A stretch of DNA of 64,000 bases from Candidatus Poribacteria bacterium (GTDB lineage: Bacteria > Poribacteria > WGA-4E > PCPOR2b), in contig PYIZ01000028.1 of the NCBI GenBank assembly GCA_003635265.1, forward strand, positions 1-64,000, written 5' to 3'. Shown here piece after piece: positions 15,469 to 24,742 of the stretch. The notes beneath the pieces are model-generated. The model saw only the letters and a list, made by a program, of their open reading frames with translations. It searched no databases and was not told the DNA's origin. Position numbers and translations under genes: made by a program. Each line of letters begins with the position of its first letter. Position 1 is the first letter of the stretch.

Positions 15469-17787
15469 CTAAAACAGTCCAACTTTTAATAGGTGTGCCA
15501 ACTTCACAAAGACAATCTGTTCTGTGTTGCCATCTTTTTCACGATTATTATTGTAGACCAGAAAGAATGTGCTTTCGGGTAGATATTCGTAGGCAAATAG
15601 ACCGAAAATCCGTCGTTCGTCATCAATCGTGAACTCCGCACTGGATCGGAAGAACATCCGTTGTGCGAACTGATAGTTGATAGCGAAACGGCGCGTCCAC
15701 TGTTCCAGCACACCATCTTCGACTAAACGCTGCAGGGTCAGTTCCAAGTCTAGCTTCGCCGTCGGGCGGAATGTTATCTCTGGTCGAATGAAGAAAGTAT
15801 CTTTATCATCTCGGATGCCGACCGTTCCAAAATTCCGAATCCTCACCCACTTAGGTGGGAACCAACCGGTGAAGAAATTCAGCACTCTATCTGTGTAAGC
15901 TACACCGTCATCATCGACATGATAGTACCATTCCGGACCGGTGAAAAGGAAGATATTCTTAACCCCAATCAATCCACGAATCTGATAGCGTTCGTTGGTC
16001 AGTTCACCGGCATGGTTATAGAGGCGATCAACTACACCCTCGCCGCGCAAGCGTTGTACCAGCCCTGCGTACTGCTTATTGTACCGAGTTGTGAACTCAA
16101 GACCTCGCCGATCTGTTCTTGGAATAAAACCGGTCTCCACATCAAAATTTTCTCCGATGTCGATATATCGTGCCTCAAACGAAAATACATTTGCTCGACG
16201 CGAAAATTCGGCAAAGATAATATCGTCACTGATGGAGTCATCGTCCCCGATCCCGGATTTCCACTCTCTTGCATATTCCAGGTTGAAATTGACATCGGCG
16301 GGTAGTCTAATACGAGCATCAATTCCGCCCGCTCGGTCATATAGACTCTGCCCCTGCTTGTTCACCCCCAATAGTCCGACTGCCGAGTTCCTGCCAACTT
16401 CGCGTTGGACACGGAAAACCGAATAGTTGTATTCATCAGCGGGCAGCTGATCCATGTCAACGTCGTAGACGTTTAACCGATCCCCTTGCTCTATGATAGT
16501 GTACTGTTTCTCTTCCGTCGCATCCGTTATCAGCCATTTGCCCTTTTTATCCTTGACAGCAACGGAGGTCATATCAGAAAGCGAGATGTCATTTGTATCA
16601 AAGGCCGCGCGCAAATCCTGCGATAGTATTTCCCGATCGAGATCGCTACTGAACCGCGACTTTGTCTTAAATGCTGCGTTCTCCGGTCCTGCCTGTGCGT
16701 TCAGGAAAGCGAAATTGTAATCACTTACTTTTCCAATCACTTTCCCACCATACATGAGATCCTCGACACGACGACTATAAAACAACTCAACCGGCGTCTG
16801 GAAAAGTTCGTTCCCTTCCAAGAAGAATGGGCGTTTTTCTGGAAAACGGAGTGGGATATCGGATAGGTTGACGAGATCCGGATCTGCCTCAATCTGTGCG
16901 AAATCGGGATTGAGTGTGAAGTCAACCGTCACACTTGAGAAAGGATACCGAACATCGATGCCTGCAGCGGTATTCAGTTCGGGGTCTTGATCGCCTATTT
17001 TCTCCGGCTTTAGGGTGCCGTACGGTTTAACTTCCAACGGACGTTTTGTAACCAGTCGATCTAACGGCAGGTCAGTCAGATGCCCGAACTGTGAAACGGC
17101 ATACTGCCGTCCCCCAAGCTCTACCCACGACAGCTCCTCCTGCTGCGATTCATCATTCCGCCAAAAATTGATTCCCCAAACCACATGAGGGTTCTTCTTC
17201 GGAAAACGGAGCTCTGCAAACGGGATAGAAAACTCCGCAGTCCATCGGTCATCATACGTCGCCGAGTGCCCCGACCAATCGCAGTCCCAAGAGATAGCAG
17301 AACCGACATTAGAGCTATTCCGCCTGACGTTCCCACCTTCGTTTGTTATCCGTCGATCTGTCTGTGTACTAAGCGCGTTTAACGCAAAAGCGTAGCAGTT
17401 ACGTTGGTCAAGATAGGTATCAAGCAAGACTTCAACGTGATCATCGGCGAAGAAGAAAGAGTCTCGCTGGACAGAATTCGCAGCGAGGACGTTCATGTCA
17501 TTCTTGAAACACTCAAAACCGACGTACAACCGATTCTGATCATAGAGTAGGTAAACCTTTGTTTTATGGCTGGCAGGCTCCCCTGAATTTGGTTCAAACT
17601 GAATAAAATCGCCGGTCTGTGCCGCCGTTTGCCAACACGCATCATCTAGCTTTCCATCGATTTTCGGCGGTGAGTCGGTCTCAATGGCTGCGATTTTTCT
17701 GAGCATCGGATCTTCTGCAGGGTAGACCGTGCTCAGGGGCAACGCAACGAGGCCCACTACAACTAACGTCAATAAAAGTTTGATCAT
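15469..17787 (-). CDS. DUF5916 outer-membrane protein with CBM9-like domain
   Basis: 772 aa. Signal peptide (MIKLLLTLVVVGLVALPLSTVYPA). Residues about 35-220 form a CBM9-like sandwich (PKIDGKLDDACWQTAAQTGDFIQFEP... VYLLYDQNRLYVGFECF... DDHVEVLLDTYLDQRNCYAFALN... WTAEFSIPFAELRF). The long remainder matches DUF5916: DFTLNPDFAQIEADPDLVNLSDIPLRFPEKRPFFLEGNELFQTP, then many amphipathic strands. The start is ATG 17787, with GGAGGAG just upstream, rather than GTG 17820. DUF5916 proteins are predicted outer-membrane barrels, often near peptidases or carbohydrate genes; their substrate is unknown. It has its own promoter-like sequence at 17886-17914. Confidence 0.88.
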   Translation of the reverse strand: MIKLLLTLVVVGLVALPLSTVYPAEDPMLRKIAAIETDSPPKIDGKLDDACWQTAAQTGDFIQFEPNSGEPASHKTKVYLLYDQNRLYVGFECFKNDMNVLAANSVQRDSFFFADDHVEVLLDTYLDQRNCYAFALNALSTQTDRRITNEGGNVRRNSSNVGSAISWDCDWSGHSATYDDRWTAEFSIPFAELRFPKKNPHVVWGINFWRNDESQQEELSWVELGGRQYAVSQFGHLTDLPLDRLVTKRPLEVKPYGTLKPEKIGDQDPELNTAAGIDVRYPFSSVTVDFTLNPDFAQIEADPDLVNLSDIPLRFPEKRPFFLEGNELFQTPVELFYSRRVEDLMYGGKVIGKVSDYNFAFLNAQAGPENAAFKTKSRFSSDLDREILSQDLRAAFDTNDISLSDMTSVAVKDKKGKWLITDATEEKQYTIIEQGDRLNVYDVDMDQLPADEYNYSVFRVQREVGRNSAVGLLGVNKQGQSLYDRAGGIDARIRLPADVNFNLEYAREWKSGIGDDDSISDDIIFAEFSRRANVFSFEARYIDIGENFDVETGFIPRTDRRGLEFTTRYNKQYAGLVQRLRGEGVVDRLYNHAGELTNERYQIRGLIGVKNIFLFTGPEWYYHVDDDGVAYTDRVLNFFTGWFPPKWVRIRNFGTVGIRDDKDTFFIRPEITFRPTAKLDLELTLQRLVEDGVLEQWTRRFAINYQFAQRMFFRSSAEFTIDDERRIFGLFAYEYLPESTFFLVYNNNREKDGNTEQIVFVKLAHLLKVGLF

Positions 17788-17885
17788 CCACTCCTCCAAG
17801 TTTCCTGTAGGGTAATACACGCACGATTTCCACGAAAGGGAAACGACAAATACAATTTCTCCAATAACGGACGGCCATTGATACT

Positions 17886-17914
17886 ATTATAGTGCTTCTT
17901 GACAATCTGTTCAA
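17886..17914 (-). promoter_or_regulatory. Predicted sigma-70 promoter for the DUF5916 gene
   Basis: On the minus strand TTGAAC (17909-17914), a 17-bp spacer and TATAAT (17886-17891), about 100 nt upstream of the ATG at 17787. Confidence 0.6.
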
Positions 17915-18215
17915 TCTAAATCGTGCAGTTTCAGGAAATAATGCTTGACTCTACCGTCTGAGATACAGCTATCATTTTATCGTAGATTTTAACTCCGGGG
18001 TGGTGTATACTGAGCAATATATAGCCTTTATCGTATTATTATTAACCCATGTCAAAGTACGCAAAACGTGATCCGTGAAACGTAACGAGCAATGCGTAAT
18101 GTGCAAGAAAAAACAGCACAGGGATTTCCGCTAGATCGCAAAGTAGTCTTTGTTAGGTGGGAAGAGTCTACCCCTACGGTTTCTTTGCGCTATTGCTTAC
18201 ACCGAGGAAGAAAGA
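17915..18215. other. Divergent intergenic region with degenerate repeat
   Basis: Separates the DUF5916 and dehydrogenase genes. At 18062-18105 it holds a degenerate repeat built on AAACGTGATCCGTGAAACGT, related to those at 19215 and 30657. No coding frame with an SD before 18216. A TATACT at about 18006 could be a -10 for the dehydrogenase, without a good -35. Confidence 0.5.
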
Positions 18216-19211
18216 ATGAAAGGACAGAGAGTTGTTTGGCCCAGCCGGGCGACGGTTGAAATTGAGGAATTTGAATTCCCGTCCCTTGGCGATAACGAGA
18301 TTCTAGTGGCAACCGAATGTTCGCTTATCAGTCCGGGCACAGAACGTGCTTTCCTGCTCGGACTGCCCAATGCACAAGGACGCTACCCATCATATCCCGG
18401 CTACAGCAATATCGGAGTGGTTATAGATAGTGGTAAAGATGTAGATGGTTTCAAGATCGGCGATCGTGTCGTTTCATCCAAAGGGCATACGAGTCATTTT
18501 GTCGCCACACCGGATAGCCTTCTCAAGGTAACGGAGCCGATGTTATCCTCGGAAGAAGGAGTATTTTTCAACCTATGTACCATCGCGATGCAAGGGGTTC
18601 GGAAAGCCAAAATCGAGCTTGGGGAGCCGGTGCTTGTGTTGGGAGGCGGTTTGATCGGTCTATTTGCGATGCAACTTGCGAAACTTACCGGCGGTCTGCC
18701 GGCGATTACGGCGGATCTGTCTGATTACCGCTTACAACTCGCCAAACAGGTTGGCGCCGATTATACCGTAAATCCAGAAGCTAAAGATCTCATTGACCAA
18801 CTCGACAAAGTGACTAGTGGTAGAGGTCTCGCCGTTGTTATTGAAGCGACGGGACATCCACCGGTTGTGAATACTGCCTTTCAATTGGCGGATTGGCACG
18901 GACGGGTTGTTTTGCTTGCCAGCACACGGGGAGAGACAGAGCGTGTAAACTTTTACCGTGATATCCATGGAAAGGGCTTGACGGTGGTAGGTGCGCACAA
19001 TTCCGTGCGCCCGCGTCATGAATCCTCGCCGAATTTCTGGACACTTCGTGATGATTGGGAGCTATCACTGCAGCTTATCGCCCATCGCCGTGTCGTCGTC
19101 GCACCGTTGATTACGCATCGGCTAGCGGGAACTCAGGCTGCAGAGGCATATCAGTTGTTGATGGAGTGGGATCAAAATCTATTGGGAGTGGTATTGAATT
19201 GGGAAGATTAA
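18216..19211 (+). CDS. Zinc-type alcohol dehydrogenase-like MDR protein
   Basis: 331 aa, medium-chain dehydrogenase fold. GroES-like part: VEIEEFEFPSLGDNEILVATECSLISPGTERAFLLG... YPGYSNIGVVIDSGKDVDGFKIGDRV. Rossmann part: VLVLGGGLIGLFAMQLAKLTGG, VIEATGHPPVVNTAFQLADWHGRVVLL. The Cys/His residues of classical catalytic and structural zinc sites are not in place, as in the bacterial group that pairs with Gfo/Idh/MocA enzymes. The start MKGQRVVW at 18216 follows GAGGAA; the frame is open to 18150 but without an SD. The next gene (124 nt on) is such an oxidoreductase, so the two may act on one polyol or sugar derivative. Confidence 0.88.
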   Translation: MKGQRVVWPSRATVEIEEFEFPSLGDNEILVATECSLISPGTERAFLLGLPNAQGRYPSYPGYSNIGVVIDSGKDVDGFKIGDRVVSSKGHTSHFVATPDSLLKVTEPMLSSEEGVFFNLCTIAMQGVRKAKIELGEPVLVLGGGLIGLFAMQLAKLTGGLPAITADLSDYRLQLAKQVGADYTVNPEAKDLIDQLDKVTSGRGLAVVIEATGHPPVVNTAFQLADWHGRVVLLASTRGETERVNFYRDIHGKGLTVVGAHNSVRPRHESSPNFWTLRDDWELSLQLIAHRRVVVAPLITHRLAGTQAAEAYQLLMEWDQNLLGVVLNWED

Positions 19212-19214
19212 TAG

Positions 19215-19270
19215 GTGTGAAACGTGAAAACAGTTAGTTCATCAGTTCATTGGTTCATTAGTTCATTGGT
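19215..19270. repeat. Degenerate ACGTGAAA and GTTCATT short repeats
   Basis: GTGTGAAACGTGAAAA is followed at 19232-19270 by a tandem of AGTTCATT/GGTTCATT units (four to five copies). It lies between the dehydrogenase and oxidoreductase genes. The first part matches the repeat at 30657-30688. Confidence 0.6.
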
Positions 19271-19334
19271 GCCATCAAGTTAGGAAAGTCCACCTACAAA
19301 GAAAGCACAGAATGCTGACACTGAAGGAGATTCG

Positions 19335-20378
19335 ATGATCAACACAGCAGTTATCGGATACGGCTACGCCGGTCAATCGTTCCACGCCTATCTTGTTGGT
19401 CTGGCAGAGGAGCTTAATCTGTATGCGATTGCGACGCGGAGTCCGGAAAGACGACACGTCGCCGCGCAAGCCTACCCCGACGTGAAACTCTACGAGACCA
19501 TTGATCAGGTTATCGCAGACGATAACGTAGACTTGGTTATCCTCGCCACACCGCACGACACACACGCGGAACTTGCAATTCGGGCGATGGATGCCGGTAA
19601 GCACCTTGTTACCGATAAGATCATGTGTATGAACGTTGCTGAAGCCGATGCGATGATTGAGGCGAGTCAGCGAAACGGTGTCATGTTAAGCGTTTTTCAC
19701 AATCGCCGCTGGGATTGGGACTATCTGACTGTTAAAAAGGTGATTGCGGATGGCCTGCTCGGCACACCGTACCTGTTTCAGGTCGGTATCATGAGATACG
19801 GGGGACCGAGAGGGTGGCGGGGTGTTAAGCAACAGAGTGGTGGTATTCTCTTCGATTGGCCCGCACACTTTGTCGATCAAGCTCTGCAACTGGTCTCCGC
19901 ACCGGTTAAAACTGTTTTTTGCGATGTGCATTACGGGTCAGGGTGGGATATTGACATCGGCAACTATGCGAACCTGCTGATTAAATTCGAGAACGATGCC
20001 CGCTATCAGATTGAGGTGGGCAACTTAGCAAAGGTCCCAAAGCCGCGCTGGTATGTCCTCGGTGATCTCGGCGGGTTAATTAAGTACGGATTAGACCCAC
20101 AGGAGAGACCGATGGTGGCGGGAAATATCGACGCTGCAGAAGAAGATCCCGAAACGTACGCAAAGGTTTGGACGGAAGCGGATGGTGAGGAGCGCGAGCT
20201 TGTGGTTGAGAGTGTCAGAGGTTCGTGGAAGTCTTATTATCAGAATATCTCCAATGTTTTGAACAAGGGCGCGGAACTGATTGTCAAGCCGGAGGAGATC
20301 AGACGGGTGATGCAGGTTTATGACGCCGCGATGCGTTCCTCAGAAACGGGGGAGGCGGTGCAGCTCTCTAGTATATAA
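19335..20378 (+). CDS. Gfo/Idh/MocA-family oxidoreductase
   Basis: 347 aa. N-terminal NAD(P)-binding fold INTAVIGYGYAGQSFHAYL, LVILATPHDTHAELAIRAMDAGKHLVTDKIMCMNVAEADAMI (the TDKI takes the place of the usual EKP), and a C-terminal substrate domain with GGILFDWPAHFVDQALQLV, which carries the His expected in catalysis. Strong SD: GGAG 6 nt before ATG. It follows the MDR dehydrogenase in the same direction. The weakened EKP motif suggests a less common subfamily. Substrate unknown; sugars or inositols are typical. Confidence 0.92.
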   Translation: MINTAVIGYGYAGQSFHAYLVGLAEELNLYAIATRSPERRHVAAQAYPDVKLYETIDQVIADDNVDLVILATPHDTHAELAIRAMDAGKHLVTDKIMCMNVAEADAMIEASQRNGVMLSVFHNRRWDWDYLTVKKVIADGLLGTPYLFQVGIMRYGGPRGWRGVKQQSGGILFDWPAHFVDQALQLVSAPVKTVFCDVHYGSGWDIDIGNYANLLIKFENDARYQIEVGNLAKVPKPRWYVLGDLGGLIKYGLDPQERPMVAGNIDAAEEDPETYAKVWTEADGEERELVVESVRGSWKSYYQNISNVLNKGAELIVKPEEIRRVMQVYDAAMRSSETGEAVQLSSI

Positions 20379-20385
20379 AAAGTGC

Positions 20386-20410
20386 GTAGGGATAGGTTTG
20401 AAACCGATCC
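20386..20410. repeat. Palindromic repeat, GTAGGG family, between convergent genes
   Basis: GTAGGGATAGGTTTG followed by AAACCGATCC: the core GGTTT-G-AAACC makes a hairpin. It lies in the 38-nt gap between two genes that converge and may act as a terminator for one or both, although there is no T-run. Confidence 0.45.
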
Positions 20411-20416
20411 GTGTGT

Positions 20417-22867
20417 TTACTTGACGATTGCCATCCGGCGCACTTGTGAATAATCGCCCGCTCGGAGTTGATAGAAGTAGACCCCGCTTGCTACCGATTC
20501 CCCGCTTGCGTTGCGGCCATCCCAGTACGCCGCCTTTGACCGAGCGGTGTAATATCCCGCAGGTTGATGCCCCAAATCCAATTGACGCACCATCACACCC
20601 TTTATGTCATAAATCGTGATTTGGACATCAGCAGCATAAGCAAGGTGATACGGTATCCATGTCTCTGGATTGAAGGGGTTGGGGTAGTTTGCCAAAAGCA
20701 CCGTTTCTGTCGGATGCCATGCCGCTAGAAGCTGCTCTAGCACTCTAATACCTTTTTGGAAAGTTTTATCACCAAGGTTGTATTGTTTCGCTTCGTCAAT
20801 CCACCGCTCTAGGTTAGCTGCAAATGGTTGTGAATGTGCAACTGGTGCACTTGCCAAGCCCTCCAGCGCGGCGATAACAAGTAGGATGTCGTTTACGTCA
20901 ACGACGCCATCACTATTCACATCTGAAGTTAAAGTTGTACCGGGTGCCCTAGATTGACCGTAGAAAGACGCAACAAGTACTAGATCCGCAACATTGATTA
21001 TCCGATCGCCGTTGACATCTACCCGCACTACATCGCTCATCTCGATCGAATATGTTTCCTCTGTGAAGTTTCCGTGCACATCAATAACACGGAGCTTCAC
21101 TTCGCTACCGGAGACTACGTTCAAATCGGTCGTAAGGAACTCAATCCGGTTAATCTCGCCGTTTAAGGATTTACAACCATGCAGTTTTACACCTCCGGCT
21201 GGGTCGCCTGCAGCGGTTGGGACAATCAACTGGGCTTGATGGAGTCCGTCCGTATCGGTTATCTCAAAACGGACGCTAATGGCACTCGGTGGATATGCCA
21301 GCGGTGAAAGCATCTGAATTGTGGTTGGTTCGTTGAAGGCGGCTTGGAGGGAGTTGAAAAATCGACTCACCTCCAACCATTCGGCGGCGCATTGCGACAA
21401 TTGGTGTCTGGCTCCTCCGCCGTAAGACATGATATAGGCATCGTTACGGAAATCATGTTGCAATCCCAAGGCGTGCCCGAGCTCGTGGGCAGTATTATGA
21501 AGGCTAAAACAGTGTCCGGAGGCAGGAATGATTGCCTTTCCACCCCCGGACCAATCAAATCCACCTCGACCACACCATCGGGTGTCAATGATTTCGCTAC
21601 TGATATCTATAGCGATAAAATAGAGATTTTTTGACACGTCAAACTGTTCTTTGATTTCTTCCTCGACTTTGCCGAGCGTGTCAGAATGATAATATCTATC
21701 AGTGAACTTCCCATTCACATGATGCACCACAACCCTTCCAGTCACATCGGTTTCAAACGTGAAAGTTTTCCCCCCGAACCCGTGGTTTCTCATCTGTTCG
21801 GTGAAAAAGCCCTGTGTATCCTTTATCAACATATCCAGCTTTGTGTCTATGTCCTGCCGGTATAGGCGGCCCCGAGGGAGAAAGTAGATGAGGCGAACCA
21901 TCTCTCGTTGTTGCAGTGTCTGTAAATGGGTTTCAACATTCTGAATACGAACACTCCCATCCTCACCGCCGCTGGCGAGAATGGCTCCGTCGGGTGAAAA
22001 GGCGGCACCCCTGACCCAGCCGGTGTGCCCTGTCAGTGAAACAATTTTTTCCCCACTTTCGACAGACCACAAGCTGACCGTTTCGTGCCCTGTGCTCGCA
22101 AGGGCTTTCCCATCAGGGGAGAAATCAACTGTATAAGCGGTTCCCCAATTCTGGAGTGTGCCGAGAAGTTCCCAATTTGCTACAGCCCATAACTTGATTA
22201 AACCCTGATACCCGGCGGTGGCAAGGGTTCGATCGTCTGGTGAAAACGCAACAGAATAAACTCTAGTCGTATCGCCTTCTAGCTGTGCGATTGCTTGTCT
22301 CTTTTGAATATCCCAAATTTTCACGGTTCCTGCATCGTCTCCGGCGGCGAGGAGTTGTCCATCCGGTGAAAAGGCGACAGCCCAAACCCACTGGTCGTGT
22401 TGAAGCGTCGCTACCTCCTCCTGATTGAGAACATTCCACAACTTCGCCTGCCAGCCCGCAGTAGCGAGGAGTTGTCCATCGGACGAGAAGGCAACAGCTT
22501 TGATTTGTGAACGGTTCCGGCCGGTAATGTGTTCAAGGGTAGCAATAGTTTCTTGATTCTGGACATCCCATAATTTGCATTGGTGGTCATCGCCTCCGCT
22601 GGCAAGCAGCTCCCCATTGGGTGAAAATGCCACGGAATTGACAGCAGCGGTATGACCTCTGAGCGTTGTCACGGTGTCGTCCCGCAAATTCCACAGTTTT
22701 ATGGTGCGATTCCCACCGGCACTGGCAACAAGCGACGCATCCACCGGTGAGAACGTCACAGCGCGAACGGCTCCCCCATGTTCAGGGATGATCGGCTCCC
22801 GTGTAAAACTTGGACGCGAAAAATTTAACAAGACGGTTATCGTCAGAAATAAGTGTTTGAATCGCAT
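20417..22867 (-). CDS. Secreted mosaic protein: WD40, metzincin protease, dockerin, FlgD-like
   Basis: 816 aa. Signal peptide (MRFKHLFLTITVLLNFSRPSFT). Residues about 28-315: seven WD40 repeats (VRAVTFSPVDASLVASAGGNRTIKLWNLRDD and on), predicted propeller. About 325-520: a zinc protease with HELGHALGLQH (near 457-467) and a downstream Met-turn IMSYGGG, i.e. metzincin. Then an Ig-like stretch, two dockerin-like Ca-binding loops (VDVNGDRIINVADLVLVAS, SDVNSDGVVDVNDILLVIAAL; about 614-670), and a C-terminal FlgD-like/secretion-type domain (YPNPFNPETWIPYHL... GVYFYQLRAGDYSQVRRMAIVK). AAGGA precedes the ATG. Expected outside the cell or on its surface; target unknown. Confidence 0.9.
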   Translation of the reverse strand: MRFKHLFLTITVLLNFSRPSFTREPIIPEHGGAVRAVTFSPVDASLVASAGGNRTIKLWNLRDDTVTTLRGHTAAVNSVAFSPNGELLASGGDDHQCKLWDVQNQETIATLEHITGRNRSQIKAVAFSSDGQLLATAGWQAKLWNVLNQEEVATLQHDQWVWAVAFSPDGQLLAAGDDAGTVKIWDIQKRQAIAQLEGDTTRVYSVAFSPDDRTLATAGYQGLIKLWAVANWELLGTLQNWGTAYTVDFSPDGKALASTGHETVSLWSVESGEKIVSLTGHTGWVRGAAFSPDGAILASGGEDGSVRIQNVETHLQTLQQREMVRLIYFLPRGRLYRQDIDTKLDMLIKDTQGFFTEQMRNHGFGGKTFTFETDVTGRVVVHHVNGKFTDRYYHSDTLGKVEEEIKEQFDVSKNLYFIAIDISSEIIDTRWCGRGGFDWSGGGKAIIPASGHCFSLHNTAHELGHALGLQHDFRNDAYIMSYGGGARHQLSQCAAEWLEVSRFFNSLQAAFNEPTTIQMLSPLAYPPSAISVRFEITDTDGLHQAQLIVPTAAGDPAGGVKLHGCKSLNGEINRIEFLTTDLNVVSGSEVKLRVIDVHGNFTEETYSIEMSDVVRVDVNGDRIINVADLVLVASFYGQSRAPGTTLTSDVNSDGVVDVNDILLVIAALEGLASAPVAHSQPFAANLERWIDEAKQYNLGDKTFQKGIRVLEQLLAAWHPTETVLLANYPNPFNPETWIPYHLAYAADVQITIYDIKGVMVRQLDLGHQPAGYYTARSKAAYWDGRNASGESVASGVYFYQLRAGDYSQVRRMAIVK

Positions 22868-22878
22868 TCAATAATTCC

Positions 22879-23067
22879 TTATCTGATTGTCACGATTGTC
22901 GTCATCCCATTCACGAAGGTAGCTTCATATACAAACTCTTGACGATATTCAGACACAACCTTGACCTCATGGGTCCCAGGTTCAACGATAAAGTTTATCA
23001 TAGAAACCGGTAGTAGAACATCAAAAACGAGTTGGTCCGAGCCCCAAGCGTCATCTTCATTTGGTTC
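22879..23067 (-). pseudogene. Fragment of a secreted or PEGA-like domain protein
   Basis: A 62-codon open frame with no start or SD: EPNEDDAWGSDQLVFDVLLPVS, INFIVEPGTHEVKVVSEYRQ, FVYEATFVNGMTTIVTIR, stop. The composition and the EPGTHEVKV motif look like a C-terminal PEGA-type beta domain. It is cut at its 5' end by an amber codon (23068-23070), beyond which the same frame reads NYLAEIT for only a few residues. A decayed remnant, in the same orientation as the mosaic protease, which begins 12 nt downstream. Confidence 0.45.
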
Positions 23068-23215
23068 CTAAGTGATTTCAGCTAAGTAATTGAACATTGG
23101 ACAAATGTGCTTGTCCCTTTCGCATATAGCCTGTATTCTGAAAGTAAGATTGTCCAAAAACTTATTTTAAAGTGGCTCATGTAAAAATAGAGTGCAATCG
23201 CGGTGAAGGCGTTAA

Positions 23216-23243
23216 GGGCGGGGAAACCAGATGCCCCGCCTAC
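23216..23243. repeat. Palindromic repeat, GC-rich GTAGG type
   Basis: Arms GGCGGGG (23217-23223) and CCCCGCC (23234-23240) around a 10-nt loop, followed by TAC, so the minus strand starts GTAGGCGGGG. One of six such intergenic elements in the window. Confidence 0.6.
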
Positions 23244-23442
23244 AGTTTTTGAGGCAAGTCGGTGCTGTTGCACTAATTCTTTACATGAGCGAAAATAATA
23301 TACCGGTTATTTTGGATTTTATTTAAGGGCAGGCTTAGGAATTGACCATTTAATGAACATCCCTGTTCATTTATTGAACACCATGGTGAAGAATATCCCT
23401 GCAAAACCCACTAGATAGGGCGTTCGGCAACTGGCACAGGAT

Positions 23443-23471
23443 TTGCTCAAATTCAGGCACGCTGATACAAA
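23443..23471 (+). promoter_or_regulatory. Predicted sigma-70 promoter
   Basis: TTGCTC, a 17-bp spacer and TACAAA, ending 43 nt before the ATG at 23514. Confidence 0.45.
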
Positions 23472-23513
23472 GTTCGCTCGCCCATCACTCAAACATAACG
23501 GAGATCATACAAC

Positions 23514-24605
23514 ATGAAACTGACAAATATGCACAAATACACAGTCGTTTTGTTCACGCTCCTCCTCTTGAGTCCACCCCTTTATGCGGACAGCCACGGA
23601 GGCGCTGATTACCAAGACCTGAATCCGAGAGTGCTAGAAGCAATCAATCGAGGATTGGAATGGATGAAAACGCAGCAGGAGGACAGTGGACTGTTTAGGG
23701 ATCACCCCGGTATAACCGGACTGGCAGTCACAGCCTTTCTGCGCCATCCACACAACCAGTATGCGGAAGCCGATAACCCCTTCATCCAGAAAGCCCTCAA
23801 AGTGTTGCTGGCGACGCAGCAACCCGACGGTGGGATCTATAACGTCGAAATGCAACCCGCGCTGCCGAATTATAATACCTCTGTTTCGCTCATGGCACTT
23901 TCGTCCACAAAGAATCCGGAATATGATACGGCAATCGCCAAAGCACAGAACTTCATCAAAAGCCTTCAGGTGACAGATGAAAGTGAGGTCTACTTTGGGG
24001 GAATTGGCTACGGGAGCCGGGAAAGCGTTCACGACCTATCCAACATGAGTTTCGCCATACAGGCGCTCAAGGAGAGCGGATCCGATGACCCAGCCGTGTG
24101 GGATAAAGCGGTCAAATTCCTCGAAAGATGCCAGAATCGCAGCGAAACCAACGACCAAGATTGGGCAGGAGACGACGGTGGCTTTATCTATGCTCCCGAT
24201 GGCGAGAGCAAAGCAGGGGATCACCGATCCTATGCCAGCATGACCTATGCTGGACTGCTGAGTTTCATCTACGCCGATGTGGACAAAGATGATCCGCGTG
24301 TGCAAGGTGCTGTGGACTGGATCACGAAACACTTCACTGTCGAAGAAAACTACGGCATGGAAATGCAAGGGCTCTACTACAATTACCACACGATGGCAAA
24401 GGCGCTAAAGACTTACGGTGAATCCACCATTGTTGATGCCAAAGGAGTTTCCCACGATTGGTACAAAGAGCTCGCCGAAAAACTGATTGATGAACAAACT
24501 CCGGACGGTTTTTGGGTCAATGAGAGCAGTCGCTGGATGGAGCGCGATCCGGTGCTTGTCACTGCGTACGCAGTGATAGCCCTTGCAACAGCTTATCCTG
24601 AATAA
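23514..24605 (+). CDS. Secreted prenyltransferase/squalene-oxidase-repeat protein
   Basis: 363 aa. Signal peptide (KYTVVLFTLLLLSPPLYADS). The body is an alpha/alpha-barrel of terpene-cyclase type: INRGLEWMKTQQEDSGLFRDHPGITGLAVTAFL, KALKVLLATQQPDGGIYN, NYNTSVSLMALSS, WAGDDGGFIYAPDG, HRSYASMTYAGLLSFIYADV, EQTPDGFWVNESSRWMERDPVLVTAYAVIALATAYPE. Secreted members lack the DXDD or DCTAE motif of true cyclases, and none is seen here, so it is probably a binding or structural protein. SD GGAG about 10 nt upstream. Monocistronic: its own promoter-like sequence and a strong terminator at 24626. Confidence 0.88.
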   Translation: MKLTNMHKYTVVLFTLLLLSPPLYADSHGGADYQDLNPRVLEAINRGLEWMKTQQEDSGLFRDHPGITGLAVTAFLRHPHNQYAEADNPFIQKALKVLLATQQPDGGIYNVEMQPALPNYNTSVSLMALSSTKNPEYDTAIAKAQNFIKSLQVTDESEVYFGGIGYGSRESVHDLSNMSFAIQALKESGSDDPAVWDKAVKFLERCQNRSETNDQDWAGDDGGFIYAPDGESKAGDHRSYASMTYAGLLSFIYADVDKDDPRVQGAVDWITKHFTVEENYGMEMQGLYYNYHTMAKALKTYGESTIVDAKGVSHDWYKELAEKLIDEQTPDGFWVNESSRWMERDPVLVTAYAVIALATAYPE

Positions 24606-24625
24606 TCTGAATCAACCTTCATTAC

Positions 24626-24654
24626 AGCCCGAGTGATATGCTCGGGCTTTTTTT
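24626..24654 (+). terminator. Rho-independent terminator
   Basis: AGCCCGAG - TGATATG - CTCGGGCT, a perfect 8-bp stem followed by a run of seven T. It lies 21 nt after the stop of the terpene-cyclase-fold gene. Confidence 0.93.
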
Positions 24655-24711
24655 ATGCCCATTTCACGTTTCATTCCGAAAGATTCGCAGATCTATTGAA
24701 CCGGGATTTTT

Positions 24712-24742
24712 TTTACACATCGCAACCGAAAACTGGTATAAT
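24712..24742 (+). promoter_or_regulatory. Possible promoter for the NIPSNAP gene
   Basis: A perfect -10 TATAAT at 24737-24742 with TTTACA 19 bp upstream (longer than ideal). It lies 117 nt before the start of the next gene. Confidence 0.35.

Larger units (their letters stand above)
23071..23513. other. Intergenic stretch upstream of the terpene-cyclase-fold gene
   Basis: No supported gene. It holds the palindrome at 23216-23243, then low-complexity AT-rich sequence with short GTTCATT-like repeats (23345-23375), and the predicted promoter at 23443-23471. A minus-strand 63-codon frame at 23082-23273 lacks an SD and overlaps the palindrome. Confidence 0.5.
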
